Below, piece by piece: positions 50,200 through 60,741 of a DNA stretch of 64,000 nucleotides (position 1 is the stretch's first letter; the number at the start of each line of letters is the position of its first letter). The position numbers and the translations under genes are program-made. Source of the DNA: Micropterix aruncella (taxonomy: Eukaryota; Arthropoda; Insecta; Lepidoptera; Micropterigidae). Where the stretch lies: assembly GCA_944548615.1 (NCBI GenBank), contig OX155963.1:32705415-32769414 (forward strand), read 5' to 3'. The notes below the pieces were generated by a model that was not told where the DNA came from, made no database searches, and worked only from the letters and a program-made list of their open reading frames with translations.

Positions 50200-50385
50200 T
50201 TTCTTCTTAGAAATATTAGCGTCTATCTAGTTATAGTTTATTCACTTGTTGTATCTTTTTATTATGTGTGAAAACTTTTAATTGGCCTTCAGCACATATC
50301 TCTCAATGTGTACCTATATATGTTTAACTAGCTGTAAGTTTTCCTAAGAAATGAAAATAAAATAAAATAAAATAAAATAAGTTTA
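50200..50385 (+). repeat. probable LINE 3' end, forward, (AAATA)n tail
   Basis: Ends TAAGTTTTCCTAAGAAATG and AAAATAAAATAAAATAAAAT. No coding part survives. Confidence 0.4.
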
Positions 50386-50393
50386 TATTATAA

Positions 50394-50612
50394 CCAGCTT
50401 CGCCCAGCGGTTTCACCCGCGTGGTGATGGAAAATTGTGATAATGATGATAGAAAACCATATATCTTTATAAATTATAGCCTATGTGTTATTCTGATGTG
50501 TAAGCTATTATATTGTAAAGTTTCATCAAAATCCATTTAGTAGTTTTTGCGTGAAAGAGTAACAAACATCCATACATACATACAAACTTTCGCGTTTATA
50601 ATATTAGTAGGA
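50394..50612 (-). mobile_element. short Helitron-like element, reverse
   Basis: The minus strand starts TCCTACTAATATTATAAAC after A, like the element at 20283, includes GTTACTCTTTCACGCAAAAA and CACATAGGCTATAATTTATA, and ends near GGGCGAAGCTGG before T. The 3' hairpin is weak. I place it with non-autonomous Helitrons by end similarity. Confidence 0.5.
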
Positions 50613-52270
50613 TTTGTTTCGTTGGCTACACAAAAGAATACTAAAAATTAAAGTGGTTAGAAAAAAAGAAACAGACAGAAAACGAAAAAGAAAAAGATAT
50701 ATAAAAAAGTAAAACAAATTTTATTTCCAATTGTAACAAACCCTCACAAATCGGCCAACCGTGCCCGGATTCATTCTCGCCTGGATATATTAAATTGAAC
50801 CTGTAAATGTACAACATGTCACCGTAGTCGGAAGAGGAGATTTACGAAACTACCTGCTCAATAAAGGACCTTTGTTTTTATAACTCATCAATTGTAGTTT
50901 TATTTTAAATTTGCGAAAGTTTATTCTCCGTTTTGCCAAATTTAGTGCCAAACCAAATTCTTTCCCCGACCCTGTGGCTGTTTTTTCATTTTACGGTCAT
51001 AACCTAACCTATTAGGCGGGTCATAAGATTAATGCATTTTAAATTATTATTATGAATAATAATAATCAGTATAAAGTATCTAAATTCAATAGTACGATTT
51101 ACATTTCTATTCATTTATTATGAGATTTTCTATGACATCAATGTAATTAGAATTTAATAAATCAACTTTTTGACTAAAAAAAAATGTAGCAATCACATTT
51201 TTAAATTAAAATCCCCCCTTTAAAAATCCCCCCTTTAAATCCTATCTTTAATATATTGAACAACTATTTTCGCATGTTTCTTGCAATCTTTGTGATTTAT
51301 GGATTTGTATTTTTTTATTTATCAATGTAACATAGAATCTTATGTTTTTCAAGTAATTAAAGTGTAAATTTTACTAAATAGCTCAAAATTGTACATAGTG
51401 ATTAAAAAAAAAATCGGATTCGAGTTTTTTTCTTTTCTTTGCATTTTCTGAGAACATTTACCATAGTAATGTATATATTTTTTTACATTATCAGAAAGAA
51501 GAGATTTCAACGAACAAAAAACTCCTCGACTTTTTTTAAAAAGCTGATATTTTGATGCGAGAATTTTCGATTGAATGTTTTTTCGATATTAAGTCAAAAT
51601 AAAGTGAAAAAATGAATATTTCAAATCAAAAAATTACAGTGTCTTTAGGACATATAAAGGTAAGTTTTCACCAAATTTCGTGAAAAAAAATTTTTTTTTT
51701 GCATAAGATAAAAATAAAAAACCAAAAACTTGATTATTTGAATTTTTCACATAAATTTTGAGGTTTTGTGAAAAAAGTGTAATTACGAAAGTTGTAGGTC
51801 TCTTTATTACCTACAACTTAGTCATTTATTTTTTTTCATAGGACTTGTAGTTTTGCCGGAAATTGAGATACACCGTTTTTTACCCTTAAAAAATCACCCC
51901 CTTCCACTTCCCGACCTCAGATCGCCCGTAAATTATTTTTCCTTTCATTTTTGTTATATTCTCGTCCTTTTTTGACGGGTTTCATCCTACTATTATTTTT
52001 TTTGGTTTCAAAAATTATCGACCCTGGTCTATATGGTTTTTTTCTTTTTCGTTTTTTGGATAAACTCGATGGCGCTCTTGTTTCTTGTGTTGGTATAATG
52101 CGATAGGATTCCTAATCGCACGCTATAAACTAACATTATATAACTTAAGAATGAGCAACGCCACTGCAAAATGTTTTGAAATACAATATTTTCATTTGTA
52201 TGTAAGACAGAACTAATCGAATCCAATCGATTTTTATGTATGTTGGGTAATTTAGGAAAACTAAAACAAG
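50613..52270. other. no supported gene; small hairpin
   Basis: A+T-rich throughout. The inverted pair AAGTTGTAGGT / ACCTACAACTT lies near 51798 and 51818. No frame has homology. Confidence 0.4.
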
Positions 52271-52470
52271 TTTGTTTTATGTATCTATATAAAACAAAAT
52301 CGGGTTTGTTCGAACACTTATAACTCGAGAACGGCTGGACCGATTTTCATGACGTTTTATTTGTAGTATTTGTCTCCGACCGTCTAAAAATTGGAAAATT
52401 GGAAAAATTAAAATAAAAGAAAAAAACGTGTGGCACTCGGGGACTGCCGCGGTAAAGCTATTGCATAGTA
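52271..52470 (+). repeat. probable interspersed repeat
   Basis: CACTTATAACTCGAGAACGG then CTGGACCGATTTTCATGA, and later GGGGACTGCCGCGGTAAAGC with TATTGCATAG. The phrasing is that of insect interspersed repeats (non-autonomous Helitron or LINE ends), but no second full copy lies in this window. Confidence 0.4.
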
Positions 52471-52535
52471 TTTTAAACAACTTATGCAATTATAATTATT
52501 TATTTATTTTATTTTTGCTGATATCAGATAACTGA

Positions 52536-52613
52536 GCTCTATCGGAAAACGTTGAAATTATTCCGAATCATTTGCGGCTGCTTCGGAATAATTTAAACGT
52601 CTTCCGATAGAGC
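52536..52613. repeat. hairpin, 32-bp arms
   Basis: Arms 52536-52567 and 52582-52613 pair at about 30 of 32 positions around a 14-base loop. The 78-base size is like a microRNA precursor or a tiny MITE. No evidence for expression. Confidence 0.75.
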
Positions 52614-52964
52614 GCCGCGCATGAATTTTTTATTTGATAAAGCAAAAAAACCGGATTATTCGAAAAAAATCGTAGATAAAAAGATAGATAATTAAATTAT
52701 CTTTAAAATGGTGCAGGTTTTATAATAATACGCCAGATAGTATTTGCGTAGAAGTCGTTTTTCTGTTCGGTTAGACCTAATTTCACAATTTAATTACACT
52801 ATGTATATTAGGAAAATGTTCTTGTTTAATATATATTTTTTTCGAATGGTAAGCAGTACTCATTTAGACGTAATTATCAGTTTAAAATCATTAATTTTCG
52901 TTAAGAAATTTCTTCATTCGGTCGCCGCGCTGGCCTAGGCCCGCGATAAAAGCTATGCAATAGC

Positions 52965-52968
52965 TTAA
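52965..52968. repeat. TTAA target at the left end of the piggyBac-like element
   Basis: TTAA is followed by CCCATTTTCGACCGCGCTG, the CCC start and TTAA site typical of piggyBac-like transposons. Confidence 0.6.
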
Positions 52969-53976
52969 CCCATTTTCGACCGCGCTGCAAAAATTGTTGA
53001 TTTTTTAAAAATAAAGTATATTTCTAGGGCAATTAGGGTACCCTGATTCCAAATCCGTCATTAAAAAAATCTACCCCCACCCGTTTTACCGTTATGTCAA
53101 AAAAACAAATGTTCGATTAATCGAACGTTGGCGCTTATCCCATACCATAAAATCCCACAGAAATACGAAATGTCAAATTTTACTGTCAAGTGACCGCGTC
53201 TCTTCCATTTCTATTGTGTTTTCAACAGGAATAAACGTGTTTTGTGCGTGATTATCATATTTTTACATTTTGGTAGTTTCTAATTATTTCTTTCGCAAAA
53301 TAAGTGGTCAGTACCTATTTAGTAAAATATTGATTCATACGATGTGTTATTGCGAGTGTTATGTTATTGAGTGAATATGTATTGTTATTTGATTCTAGAA
53401 TTGCAAAACGCCACGTTCGAAGAAATTAACAATGAAGGAGATTCAAGATATTATAGAGAGTTGGAGCGATGATGAAAATCCTGTTCAATCTGTCAATATA
53501 CTCCCACCGAACGTCCGGAGGTAGACGAACAATCGGACGAAGAATTAATCGACGACAATTTCATTGCAATTATTTCGGATCCAAGTGCTTTGACTGAGGT
53601 TTGCCGGCTATGTGGAAATTGAGACTGAGCGAAATATTCTTGAGGATATTGGTTTTGAAGAGATTGTAGAATCTGAACCGGAGGCTGGGCCGTCAACTTC
53701 CAAATCAGCAGCTGCTAAATCGACTGTCCCACCTCGAAAAAACCCGAAAGTCAGTTACAAACCATTGAAGTCATTTGGAACTCCAAAATGGTCCAGAAAT
53801 AGAGGAAAGAAGCAATTACATTATGATATATCGCCTAATGCCGCTCCGTTGACCGATATGCAAAAAGAGCTGTGTGAAAACTTAAATATCTTTCGCCAAT
53901 TCAAATATTTTCAAAGTTTTATGATGGAGAGTCATAAAACTTTTATGACTCATAAAACTTTTATGATGGGTAAATA
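52969..53976 (+). mobile_element. piggyBac-like element, 3'-truncated
   Basis: Starts with CCC after TTAA, has about 460 bp of leader and then the N-terminal third of a transposase pseudogene. The right part is lost; SINE-like copy E follows directly at 53977. Confidence 0.6.
53432..53976 (+). pseudogene. piggyBac-like transposase N-terminus
   Basis: Three frame pieces: MKEIQDIIESWSDDENPVQS and ILPPNVR from 53432, a shift, then VDEQSDEELIDDNFIAIISD from 53521, a second shift, then EIETERNILEDIGFEEIVES, EPEAGPSTSK and YKPLKSFGTPKWSRNRGKKQ up to 53975. I-L-P-P-x-V-x-x-x-[ST]-D-E-E and the acidic lead-in followed by a basic W-S-x-x-x segment are the N-terminus of piggyBac-like (PGBD) proteins. 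The catalytic DDD core and the C-terminal zinc finger are missing. The final ~12 codons (SHKTFMTHKTFMM) are a local repeat of CATAAAACTTTTATGA. Two shifts and the truncation make it dead. Confidence 0.75.
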
Positions 53977-54255
53977 AGCCGGGCAAAGGATGCCATGGTC
54001 CGCGATAGATTCGGTAGACACCATATCACCGCTTCATAAGGGAGAGGACCGCGCAAACTTCGATCATGTAACCAGTGAGGAGGCAGGAGGTATCCTGAAG
54101 GTTATTTCCAGACGGAGATATCCTTCCAAACTGGTATTCAGGAGGGGTGAGGCTGCCCGCTGGGAGACCGCGCGGAGAACCTCACGGGAGACAGAACGAT
54201 CTAATATCGTTAAAGCTTCCGGAGGTGACAGGTTCGCCCGTTGAGAGCTCTAGTT
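53977..54255 (+). mobile_element. SINE-like retroposon, copy E (5'-truncated)
   Basis: Starts in mid-element at GCCGGGCAAAGGATGCCATG and keeps the block order to the 3' end GACAGGTTCGCCCGTTGAGA. The stem-loop AACGATCTAATATCGTT is longer than in other copies, with both arms changed together. It lies at the broken right edge of the piggyBac-like element. Confidence 0.7.
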
Positions 54256-54775
54256 GTATATTTGTAGCCCAAAACAAAGAAGCAACAAAAATGTCATCAA
54301 AATTCCACCCATCTAAAAAATATAGAATTCCTCGCGAACAAAGCGGCGGACAACATCTAGTTGTATAATAAAGGCATTGTCGTTATCATTATCGCGTGGG
54401 TACATTATAATATTTTGCTGTTTTTCAACACATTAAAATAATAATAATAGACCACTTTAAATTGTTTAATAATGATGGAAAACTCCGCATTTTTCTTTGT
54501 TGTCGTCGCATCGTTATAAATCTGGATTGATTTTGAATATAAAAATGCAAGATAATTAATGTAAATGAAAATAGGCAAATAGGACATTATAAAAAAATAT
54601 ATAATATATTGTCATGATTGTTAAGGTTTTTCAGTGTTACTTAATTTATTACTCTAATTTTGTGTGGGAATTTCACAGAGAAATAATTGAAAATTTAATG
54701 AACGTGGATTATATCGCAAATTGTCACTCCATGTAGGTACAAATGGGAAAAGAGTGATTAGGTTTATTGTATGAA
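54256..54775. other. no supported gene
   Basis: AGTTGTAT recurs at 54251 and 54359. A+T-rich, no supported frame. Confidence 0.4.
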
Positions 54776-55265
54776 TGTTTGTTTGTTTGAAAAACTTTAT
54801 TGCACACACAATAGAGTAAAACACGGTGGGCCTATTGCTAAGCGGCAATGTCTTTCGACCATACCGCCAGGGTTATTGTAACTAAAGGTTTATGTGGGCA
54901 AATTGATTTGTAAAAGAAGTAATTTTAAAGTTTTAGTGGAAGTCATAAATGAATACAATTACAAAATAATCATAATAAATAAAATACAACGTGTGTTCAT
55001 GAGTTGAATAAATGTTTCTGAAGAGATTTTTTAAACCTGCTCAGGCTTTCAAGTTGTATATGGGCAAAGGCACGAAATTCCAGAGTCGGGCTGCCTGCAC
55101 AGTGAAAGATCTGGACATGAAAGTTGATGAATGCTGGGGTTTAGCCAGTAATAGATTTTTCTGAGAGCGCAATGGAAGGCCATGGGATGAAAGCGGAGAG
55201 AAGAGATTGTACAAATAAGAAGGCATGTTTGACTGTAGTACACGGGAGAGTAGGCAAGTACATAC
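54776..55265 (-). pseudogene. LINE C-terminal fragment (jockey superfamily), reverse
   Basis: The minus strand reads YLYNLFSPLSSHGLPLRSQK, NLLLAKPQHSSTFMSRSFTV and QAARLWNFVPL, then after a frameshift near 55065 IQLESLSRFKKSLQKHLFNS with a stop near 55003. It aligns with NYLTGRFTALSAHERPLRSK, NNLLLSIPSHSSDF, RARLWNALPKN and FKNRLREHL of the LINE at 7789. The 3' UTR has GACATTGCCGCTTAGCAATA and a GCAATAAAG signal before a (GTTT)n tail at 54776-54790. Confidence 0.78.
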
Positions 55266-55284
55266 TCACATGAAAATCCCGACT

Positions 55285-55383
55285 TCGACCGCTGCTACAC
55301 CCAGGGTTGGCTCCTTACGAGATGACTCCTCAACGGTCAATAGCATAGCCAGTTTTAAGTTTCACCAAGTCAGGACTGCGGCA
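55285..55383 (+). repeat. Helitron-like minisatellite, left of SINE-like copy F
   Basis: CTGCTACACCCAGGGTTGGC, CTCCTCAACGGTCAATAGCA and AAGTTTCACC are blocks of the ~120-bp unit. The unit resumes at 56031 after the SINE-like insertion. Confidence 0.65.
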
Positions 55384-56030
55384 TCTTGAGGTGTCGACTA
55401 CAACGGGCGAGCCCGTCACCACGGGAAGTTTTAACGATTAGTCGTTCTATCGACCTGCAGTGAGCGTAGAATACTTTGGACAAAATAATCCGACGTCTAG
55501 CTATGCCACAACCCGTAAGAGACCAACGCCATACCGCGAGATAGCCAGGAATGCTACCTGGCGGGCGACACTCGCGCCCTTACTACCAATTGTGTCCAGA
55601 TTTCTCCGGACTCTCGATTGGTTCCGAGTTCGAAGTCGCTTGCGCGGTCCTCTCCCTTACGACGCGGTGAAACGGTGAATACCGAATCTATCGCGGACCA
55701 TGGCGTCCTTTGCCCGCTTCTGAACCGGAATCGGATGGCCGATGGTCATTTCAAGAGCAGTCGCCGTAAGGTACGCAACCACCCCCGCTCTATAGGAAAC
55801 AATACAGCTTCCAGACTCCCCCGACTGTTAATCGGAGTGCACACTGCACAATCGATTGGCTTGCGCCGCACGGTGCGCAGACCGTCCAGGAGCGCCAGAG
55901 GTTTGATACCCAGGGGAAACTGACCAGGGCCAGAGTCCTACCCCGTGCGCGAGGCCGTCGGATGGGTGTTGACCCATGAGTATGACCGACCCTGAACACA
56001 TGGGTCTTCGTGGCCAACCCACCATGGGCC
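55384..56030 (-). mobile_element. SINE-like retroposon, copy F (near full length, reverse)
   Basis: The plus strand begins with the inverted 3' end (GGTGTCGACTACAACGGGCG) and ends near CCACCATGGGCCCG, lacking the last few bases of the family's 5' end. It sits within a minisatellite unit. Stem-loops AACGATTAGTCGTT and ACGGGCGAGCCCGT are intact. Frames across it are shadows. Confidence 0.72.
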
Positions 56031-56160
56031 CGTACCCAGGGTCGGCTTCCAACGAGGGAACTTCTCAACGGTCAACAGCACAGACACGAAATTGTGTATA
56101 CGCATTAAATTATGATAGCCCGGTCTAAGTTTCATCATGACATGACTGCTATAGTTTTCA
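56031..56160 (+). repeat. Helitron-like minisatellite, right of SINE-like copy F
   Basis: ACCCAGGGTCGGCTTCCAAC, CTCAACGGTCAACAGCACAG, CGAAATTGTGTATACGCATT and AATTATGATAGCCCGGTCTA: one full ~120-bp unit. Confidence 0.7.
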
Positions 56161-57083
56161 AAAATTTTGGAGTGCTTGTTTTTTGTTAAAATTTTGTATT
56201 ATTTACATATTATGACTTCTCCTTACCATATGTGCGTTTATCGTGCCACCTCTATATGTGTTTATTTTTCAAAAAAAAAAAATAACTAGTAACATGTAAA
56301 TAGATTTATCTTAGAAATTATTTTATTGAACAGTTTTATGTTTCCTAAATAATAATAAAAGAAAAATATATTGTTGGTCGCCAAACTCTGCTTATAGGAA
56401 AAGGCACTCAAAGATGACGAATGCTGCGTTAGAATAGTTATTATGCTGTCCTTCGTTGACTAGTTATGTTGATGTAGGCCAGAGGCAGAGGTAGAGTCAA
56501 AGGCAGGTGTATCAATCGGGTCATGACGTGCAACGGCGATGACAATCTGCGAGCTTGGCATTGTTAACGAGCTGCTTAGAATGCGGTGTTAGGATTTTTT
56601 TTATTACTTCTGAACAGAGGATTGGAGTGGGCGGTAGACCAGCCGATACGCTCCGATCACTATTATTCTAATATCGAGCTTACTGCCTCTCAAGGTTGGC
56701 AACTCTTCATTGCGGATCTATGGTATAATGCCGACGAAACAGAAAATGTGACGATTTTGTTGATGGCTTTTAAGTCTTGCCTACGAAGTTCCCTACAAAG
56801 TTGCCGCTCTACAAACGAAATTCAAAATTAAATATAAAATACATTTGATTAACCGCTCGAAAGCCAGCCTTCGCGCGCAAATACTACGCTGCAACTTTTT
56901 GGTCGATTGTGTAGATAAATACTGACAATATCGTTTTTACATGAATTCCTGTTGTTACATAGTAATTAATCTTGTTAGTCGTGTATAATATATATTTATA
57001 AAATACATATGGGAGCCGGCCGAAACGGTTATGCGATCTGTCAAACGACGCAAAGTGCCTAGGCGCTGTTGGCGTCCGACGGG
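56161..57083. other. no supported gene; one unexplained frame
   Basis: An 81-codon frame at 56586-56831 has balanced amino-acid use (WAVDQPIRSDHYYS, ELTASQGWQLFIADLWYNAD) and could be a relic exon or transposon piece. I recognise no family and see no second copy. Confidence 0.35.
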
Positions 57084-57087
57084 TTAA

Positions 57088-58130
57088 GGGCTCCCTAGAC
57101 CATCAAGCATGCTTGACAAGCATTGCGTCGCGGGTTGAGAGGGGATCGTAAACCGCAGGAAAAATGCATTTTTTTTTTAATATTTAAGAGCCTTATTACA
57201 AAATAGCGTAGGTATTCTTTTAAAATGAGTTGAAAAAATGAACGCATTTTTTTTTGGATGTAACTATAAAAGATAGGATAAATAAATAAATAAATAAATA
57301 AATAACTATTCAACCCTGGGAGAAAACCGCGGCACTGAGCGCTCTTCTCTTGCGCAAGCAAATATATACACAATTTCTAATTGTTTTTTGCAGTGTTTTC
57401 TCCTTTCTAATGACAATAATTTATATTATGTCGTATTGCTAAAAGAGTGAACTTTAATATAGTATAAGTATTATATAAGAATCTTATTTTATTTCTGAGA
57501 AAATTAGAATGATACAGGAAGATTTTTTTTTAATTTTGTGTAATTGTAAGTAATGTATACCTTGGATATGTGGTCAAAAAACGAAAAAATAAAGCCGTAG
57601 TGTACATCAAGAATACATGACGGACATAAAAAAAAATAGTATACGGTTTTCGTTGTAGTGATATTACTATATTAAGGAGCTTAAAGTTTGCCTTCCGAGC
57701 GTTTTACGAATAACGACTTTCGGAAAATGGGCTGAATAAGTAAATAATATTCGTTATATCTAAAATTAAAGGCCGCTATGGTCAACATCAAGAAATGGTC
57801 CAGGTAATTCAGTAATTAAAGTTTGTAGAAATCTCTTCATTTCTTGGAATTAGAACGCCAAAAATCCACTTTTCTTGCGTTTCTGGAAAAAATATGTGAT
57901 AGGGCTCTTAACAAAAATGCCTAATTTTGTAGTTTATACCAGGGACTCAAGTCATTCATCAATCAATTACGTATAATTTAATGTTAATCCCTGGTATACC
58001 TAAACTACAAAATTATACATTTTTGGTAAATATTTAAAAAATATATATTAGCATTTTTACTGCGGTTTACGATCCCTTCCCAGCCCGCGACGCGATGCTT
58101 ATCAAGCATGCTTGATCGCTTAGGGAGCCC
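57088..58130. mobile_element. outer MITE with long inverted ends, host of the 720-bp element
   Basis: After TTAA (57084-57087) comes GGGCTCCCTAGACCATCAAG with CATGCTTGACAAGCAT; the right end is the inverted GCATGCTTGATCGCTTAGGG and AGCCC at 58130. About 90 bp of each end pair, including GGGATCGTAAACCGCAG. The interior right half has another inverted pair around ACCAGGGA / TCCCTGGT (57950 and 57990). Without the 720-bp insert it is about 319 bp. TATAA stands at the right in place of TTAA. Confidence 0.75.
57188..57907 (+). mobile_element. 720-bp TTAA-flanked element, copy 2
   Basis: TTAA at 57184-57187 and 57908-57911. The ends GAGCCTTATTACA and TGTGATAGGGCTC form the terminal repeats. Nearly identical to copies at 12373 and 62184. 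It split the outer MITE. Confidence 0.82.
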
Positions 58131-58216
58131 TATAAGGGGACAGTCTCTGGGGCTAGATGGGATTTTGTATTTTTTTTTATTATAACTTTTTTTATATATT
58201 TTATATATAACTAAAT

Positions 58217-59490
58217 AAGCAGGATTTAGACCATATCGAGGATGCATTGATCAGATATTCGCTCTTCGTCAGCTAATGGAAGAAAGAATACGGTGCGGCA
58301 AACGAACAATCGTCGTCTTCATAGACTTTAAATCCGCCTTCGATTGCATCGATTGGAACAGCTTATGGAGTGCCTTGGAGACAGAACACGTGCCACCAAA
58401 AATCATTAAACTTCTCCAATCATCGTACGATGGCTTAACCAGCAGCGTTCGAATCCGTAACGATTTGTCTGAGGAATTCCCGATTCAAACTGGTGTTCGA
58501 CAAGGAGACGTCGCATCGCCGCTACTTTTTAACGTGGTGATCGACGCGATTATGCGGAGAGCATTCGACGGTCGACGCGGAGTTAGATACGACGAATCAA
58601 ACTTCATAACCGATTTGATGTTCGCTGATGATAGCGCCGTTTTCGCCGACACTGATGCCGAAGCAACGGACATTTTATACGACATATCCGGAATTGCTCA
58701 ATCATATGGATTGAAAATCAATGCGGATAAGACCAAAGTGCTCACTACGGACGGTTCGAAGGCCAGCGTTTACCTCGATGGAACCCAAATCGAACAGGTC
58801 CCACAATTCAAGTATTTAGGATCGTTGGTTACGGAAAAGAAAGTGGCTTCGACGGCCGATGTCCATAGCCGGATCGGTCAGGCAACAGCAACATTCGCCT
58901 CGCTCAAGTGGTGCATATGGAAGCGAATGAATATTACCATCAAAACCAAAGTACGACTATACCGAACGTTGGTTCTTCCCATTCTTCTTTATGGATCGGA
59001 AACGTGGACGTTACTACAATCGGACCTCAAAAAGTTCGAAGTCTTCCAAATGCGATGCTTGAGGCAGATTCTCGGTGTCTCACTCCGCGACCGAATTCGA
59101 AACGAGACCATTAGAGAAAGATGCGATCTAGTAACAACGATCGAAGAAGAAGTACAAAAACGTCGACTACGATGGTTCGGCCATGTTTGCCGAATGAACG
59201 ACAATCGCTTGCCACGTAAACTTCTTTGGCGAGACCGTCCGACAGAATGGAGAATTCAGCGATCGGCACCGAAGAAAACCTGGCTAAATACCATCAAAGG
59301 CGACCTTAAAAATCAACGATTGTCGGCTAGGGATGCTCGAGACGTGGCAAAAAATCGTCAAGAATGGAAGCGAATCGTGAATGGAGTACGAGATCCAACG
59401 GCACCGACAGCAGCGTATTGGCTGCGAGGGCGACCCCCTCCCCAATCGCCGGCTACGGAATAAATAATAATAAATAATAATAATAACTTT
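58217..59490 (+). mobile_element. RTE-like LINE, copy 2, 5'-truncated
   Basis: Truncated at codon A-G-F-R-P, ends with AATAATAATAAATAATAATA directly after the stop. ATAACTTTTTTTA occurs upstream (about 58185) and downstream (about 59483) as a probable target duplication, with about 20 A+T-rich bases between the left copy and the element. Confidence 0.8.
58219..59463 (+). CDS. RTE-like reverse transcriptase C-terminal two thirds, open
   Basis: Open from 58219 (AGFRPYRGCIDQIF) to the stop at 59461-59463. It contains VFIDFKSAFD, TGVRQGDVASP, the catalytic FADD and the C-terminal YGSETWTL and RRLRWFGHVCRM. Compared with the same part of copy 1, I find a single residue change (Ala to Thr in VRDPxAPTAAYW). 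Reverse transcriptase motifs 0-2 and the endonuclease are lost by truncation, so it is not autonomous. The identity to copy 1, 55 kb away, shows recent transposition from a shared source or a recent duplication; the different 5' ends and flanks argue for separate insertions. Confidence 0.85.
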   Translation, partial: AGFRPYRGCIDQIFALRQLMEERIRCGKRTIVVFIDFKSAFDCIDWNSLWSALETEHVPPKIIKLLQSSYDGLTSSVRIRNDLSEEFPIQTGVRQGDVASPLLFNVVIDAIMRRAFDGRRGVRYDESNFITDLMFADDSAVFADTDAEATDILYDISGIAQSYGLKINADKTKVLTTDGSKASVYLDGTQIEQVPQFKYLGSLVTEKKVASTADVHSRIGQATATFASLKWCIWKRMNITIKTKVRLYRTLVLPILLYGSETWTLLQSDLKKFEVFQMRCLRQILGVSLRDRIRNETIRERCDLVTTIEEEVQKRRLRWFGHVCRMNDNRLPRKLLWRDRPTEWRIQRSAPKKTWLNTIKGDLKNQRLSARDARDVAKNRQEWKRIVNGVRDPTAPTAAYWLRGRPPPQSPATE

Positions 59491-59494
59491 TTTT

Positions 59495-60139
59495 ACATAT
59501 AAAATACTCATTCTAAAACTTAACATGAAAGATAAGATTTTAAGATCCATCTATATATATTTTTTCCAGATCATATTCAATTTACTAAAATAATTTCACT
59601 ACATAATAAAATTATAGTTTCAAAAAACACGTTTTTTAAAAATTAAAATTTTTGTCAACCACTTTATTTGCATTATAAATTTATTCAAAATGATTTAGCT
59701 ATATTGAATTAAGGCTCTTTCTATCGCTTTTGAACAATACCTTTATATTTACAATATATTTGTTACTTTTTAATTCACTTTGCTATCAAAGCGTGATTTT
59801 TTAGTTTTTTAATGTATATATTTTTAGTATTTTTGTTCTGTTAGTCTCATTAGTTTTTTTTAACAATAATTTTATTTATAAAGAAGGATATTATTTAATG
59901 GCATTATATGGCCGGTTATATTATTATGCCTAGCCTGTAAAATTAGTCTTATTTTTTCATTACATCCTGATGCTCCTGGTCAGGATACAAGGTGGAAATT
60001 ATAAAATTATTGCAGTCATCGGTCCTTAGTAGATGTGTAAAATTTTGAATTATTCAAACGTCATGAAGCTATTGAACATTCCGTTATATTGATAGATAGA
60101 TCAATGTATACATACAGATCAAGCTAAAAAAAGCTTTAT
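59495..60139. other. no supported gene
   Basis: Very A+T-rich. No frame or repeat partner seen. Confidence 0.4.
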
Positions 60140-60741
60140 AAAAATTGCTTATTAACAGACGTAAGCAACTACAGACGAATAGGGTTGCTACCTATTTTTT
60201 TCAAAGTGCTGGAAAAACTAGTAAATTAATTTTAAATTACCTTGAATATAGTAATATTTTAACGTAATCTCAGTTCGGTCTCCTAAGAAATAATAACCAA
60301 TGCACTACACAATGTTTTGAGAAGAACTTACAATAACATGTACGAGAAACTTTGTCCGAGTAACATTTTTAGCTTTCTATCTAAAGCGTTCGATATGGTT
60401 AACCATGAAACGTTGCTAGCTAAACTCGGCAGATAGAGAATACGAGGAAATAGCCTAAAATGGTTCAACAGCTATCTTCTAAACAGAAAACAAGTTGAAC
60501 ACCTAGACCATTTCCGATAAGTGTGAAATGAAGTGCGTAGCTCCACAGGGAAGCATCTCTGAGAACAACCCTTTTCATTTTATACATAAGTGATCTGGCA
60601 TTTGTAATATACTCCAATATTAGTTTGCATGCGGACGACACCCGCATAAGCTTTGCATATACCAAAATAGTGCATGTATTGAATACTTTAAATATTTAAT
60701 TAGCTCATTTAAATACTTGGTTATCGATAAATACTATGTCC
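60140..60741 (+). pseudogene. decayed jockey-like reverse transcriptase, left part
   Basis: Many stops and shifts, but readable in order: DVSNYRRIGLLP, FKVLEKLV, SKAFDMVNHETLLAKLG, LKWFNSYLLNRKQVE, CVAPQGSI, then HFIHKxSGICN-like and LHADDTRISFAY, where the catalytic pair is ADD. N-Y-R-x-I-x-L-L-P-x-F-x-K-V-L-E-K and K-A-F-D-x-V-x-H are typical of jockey elements. The protein continues at 61379-61515 beyond the RTE-like insertion. Much older than the RTE copies. Confidence 0.7.
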
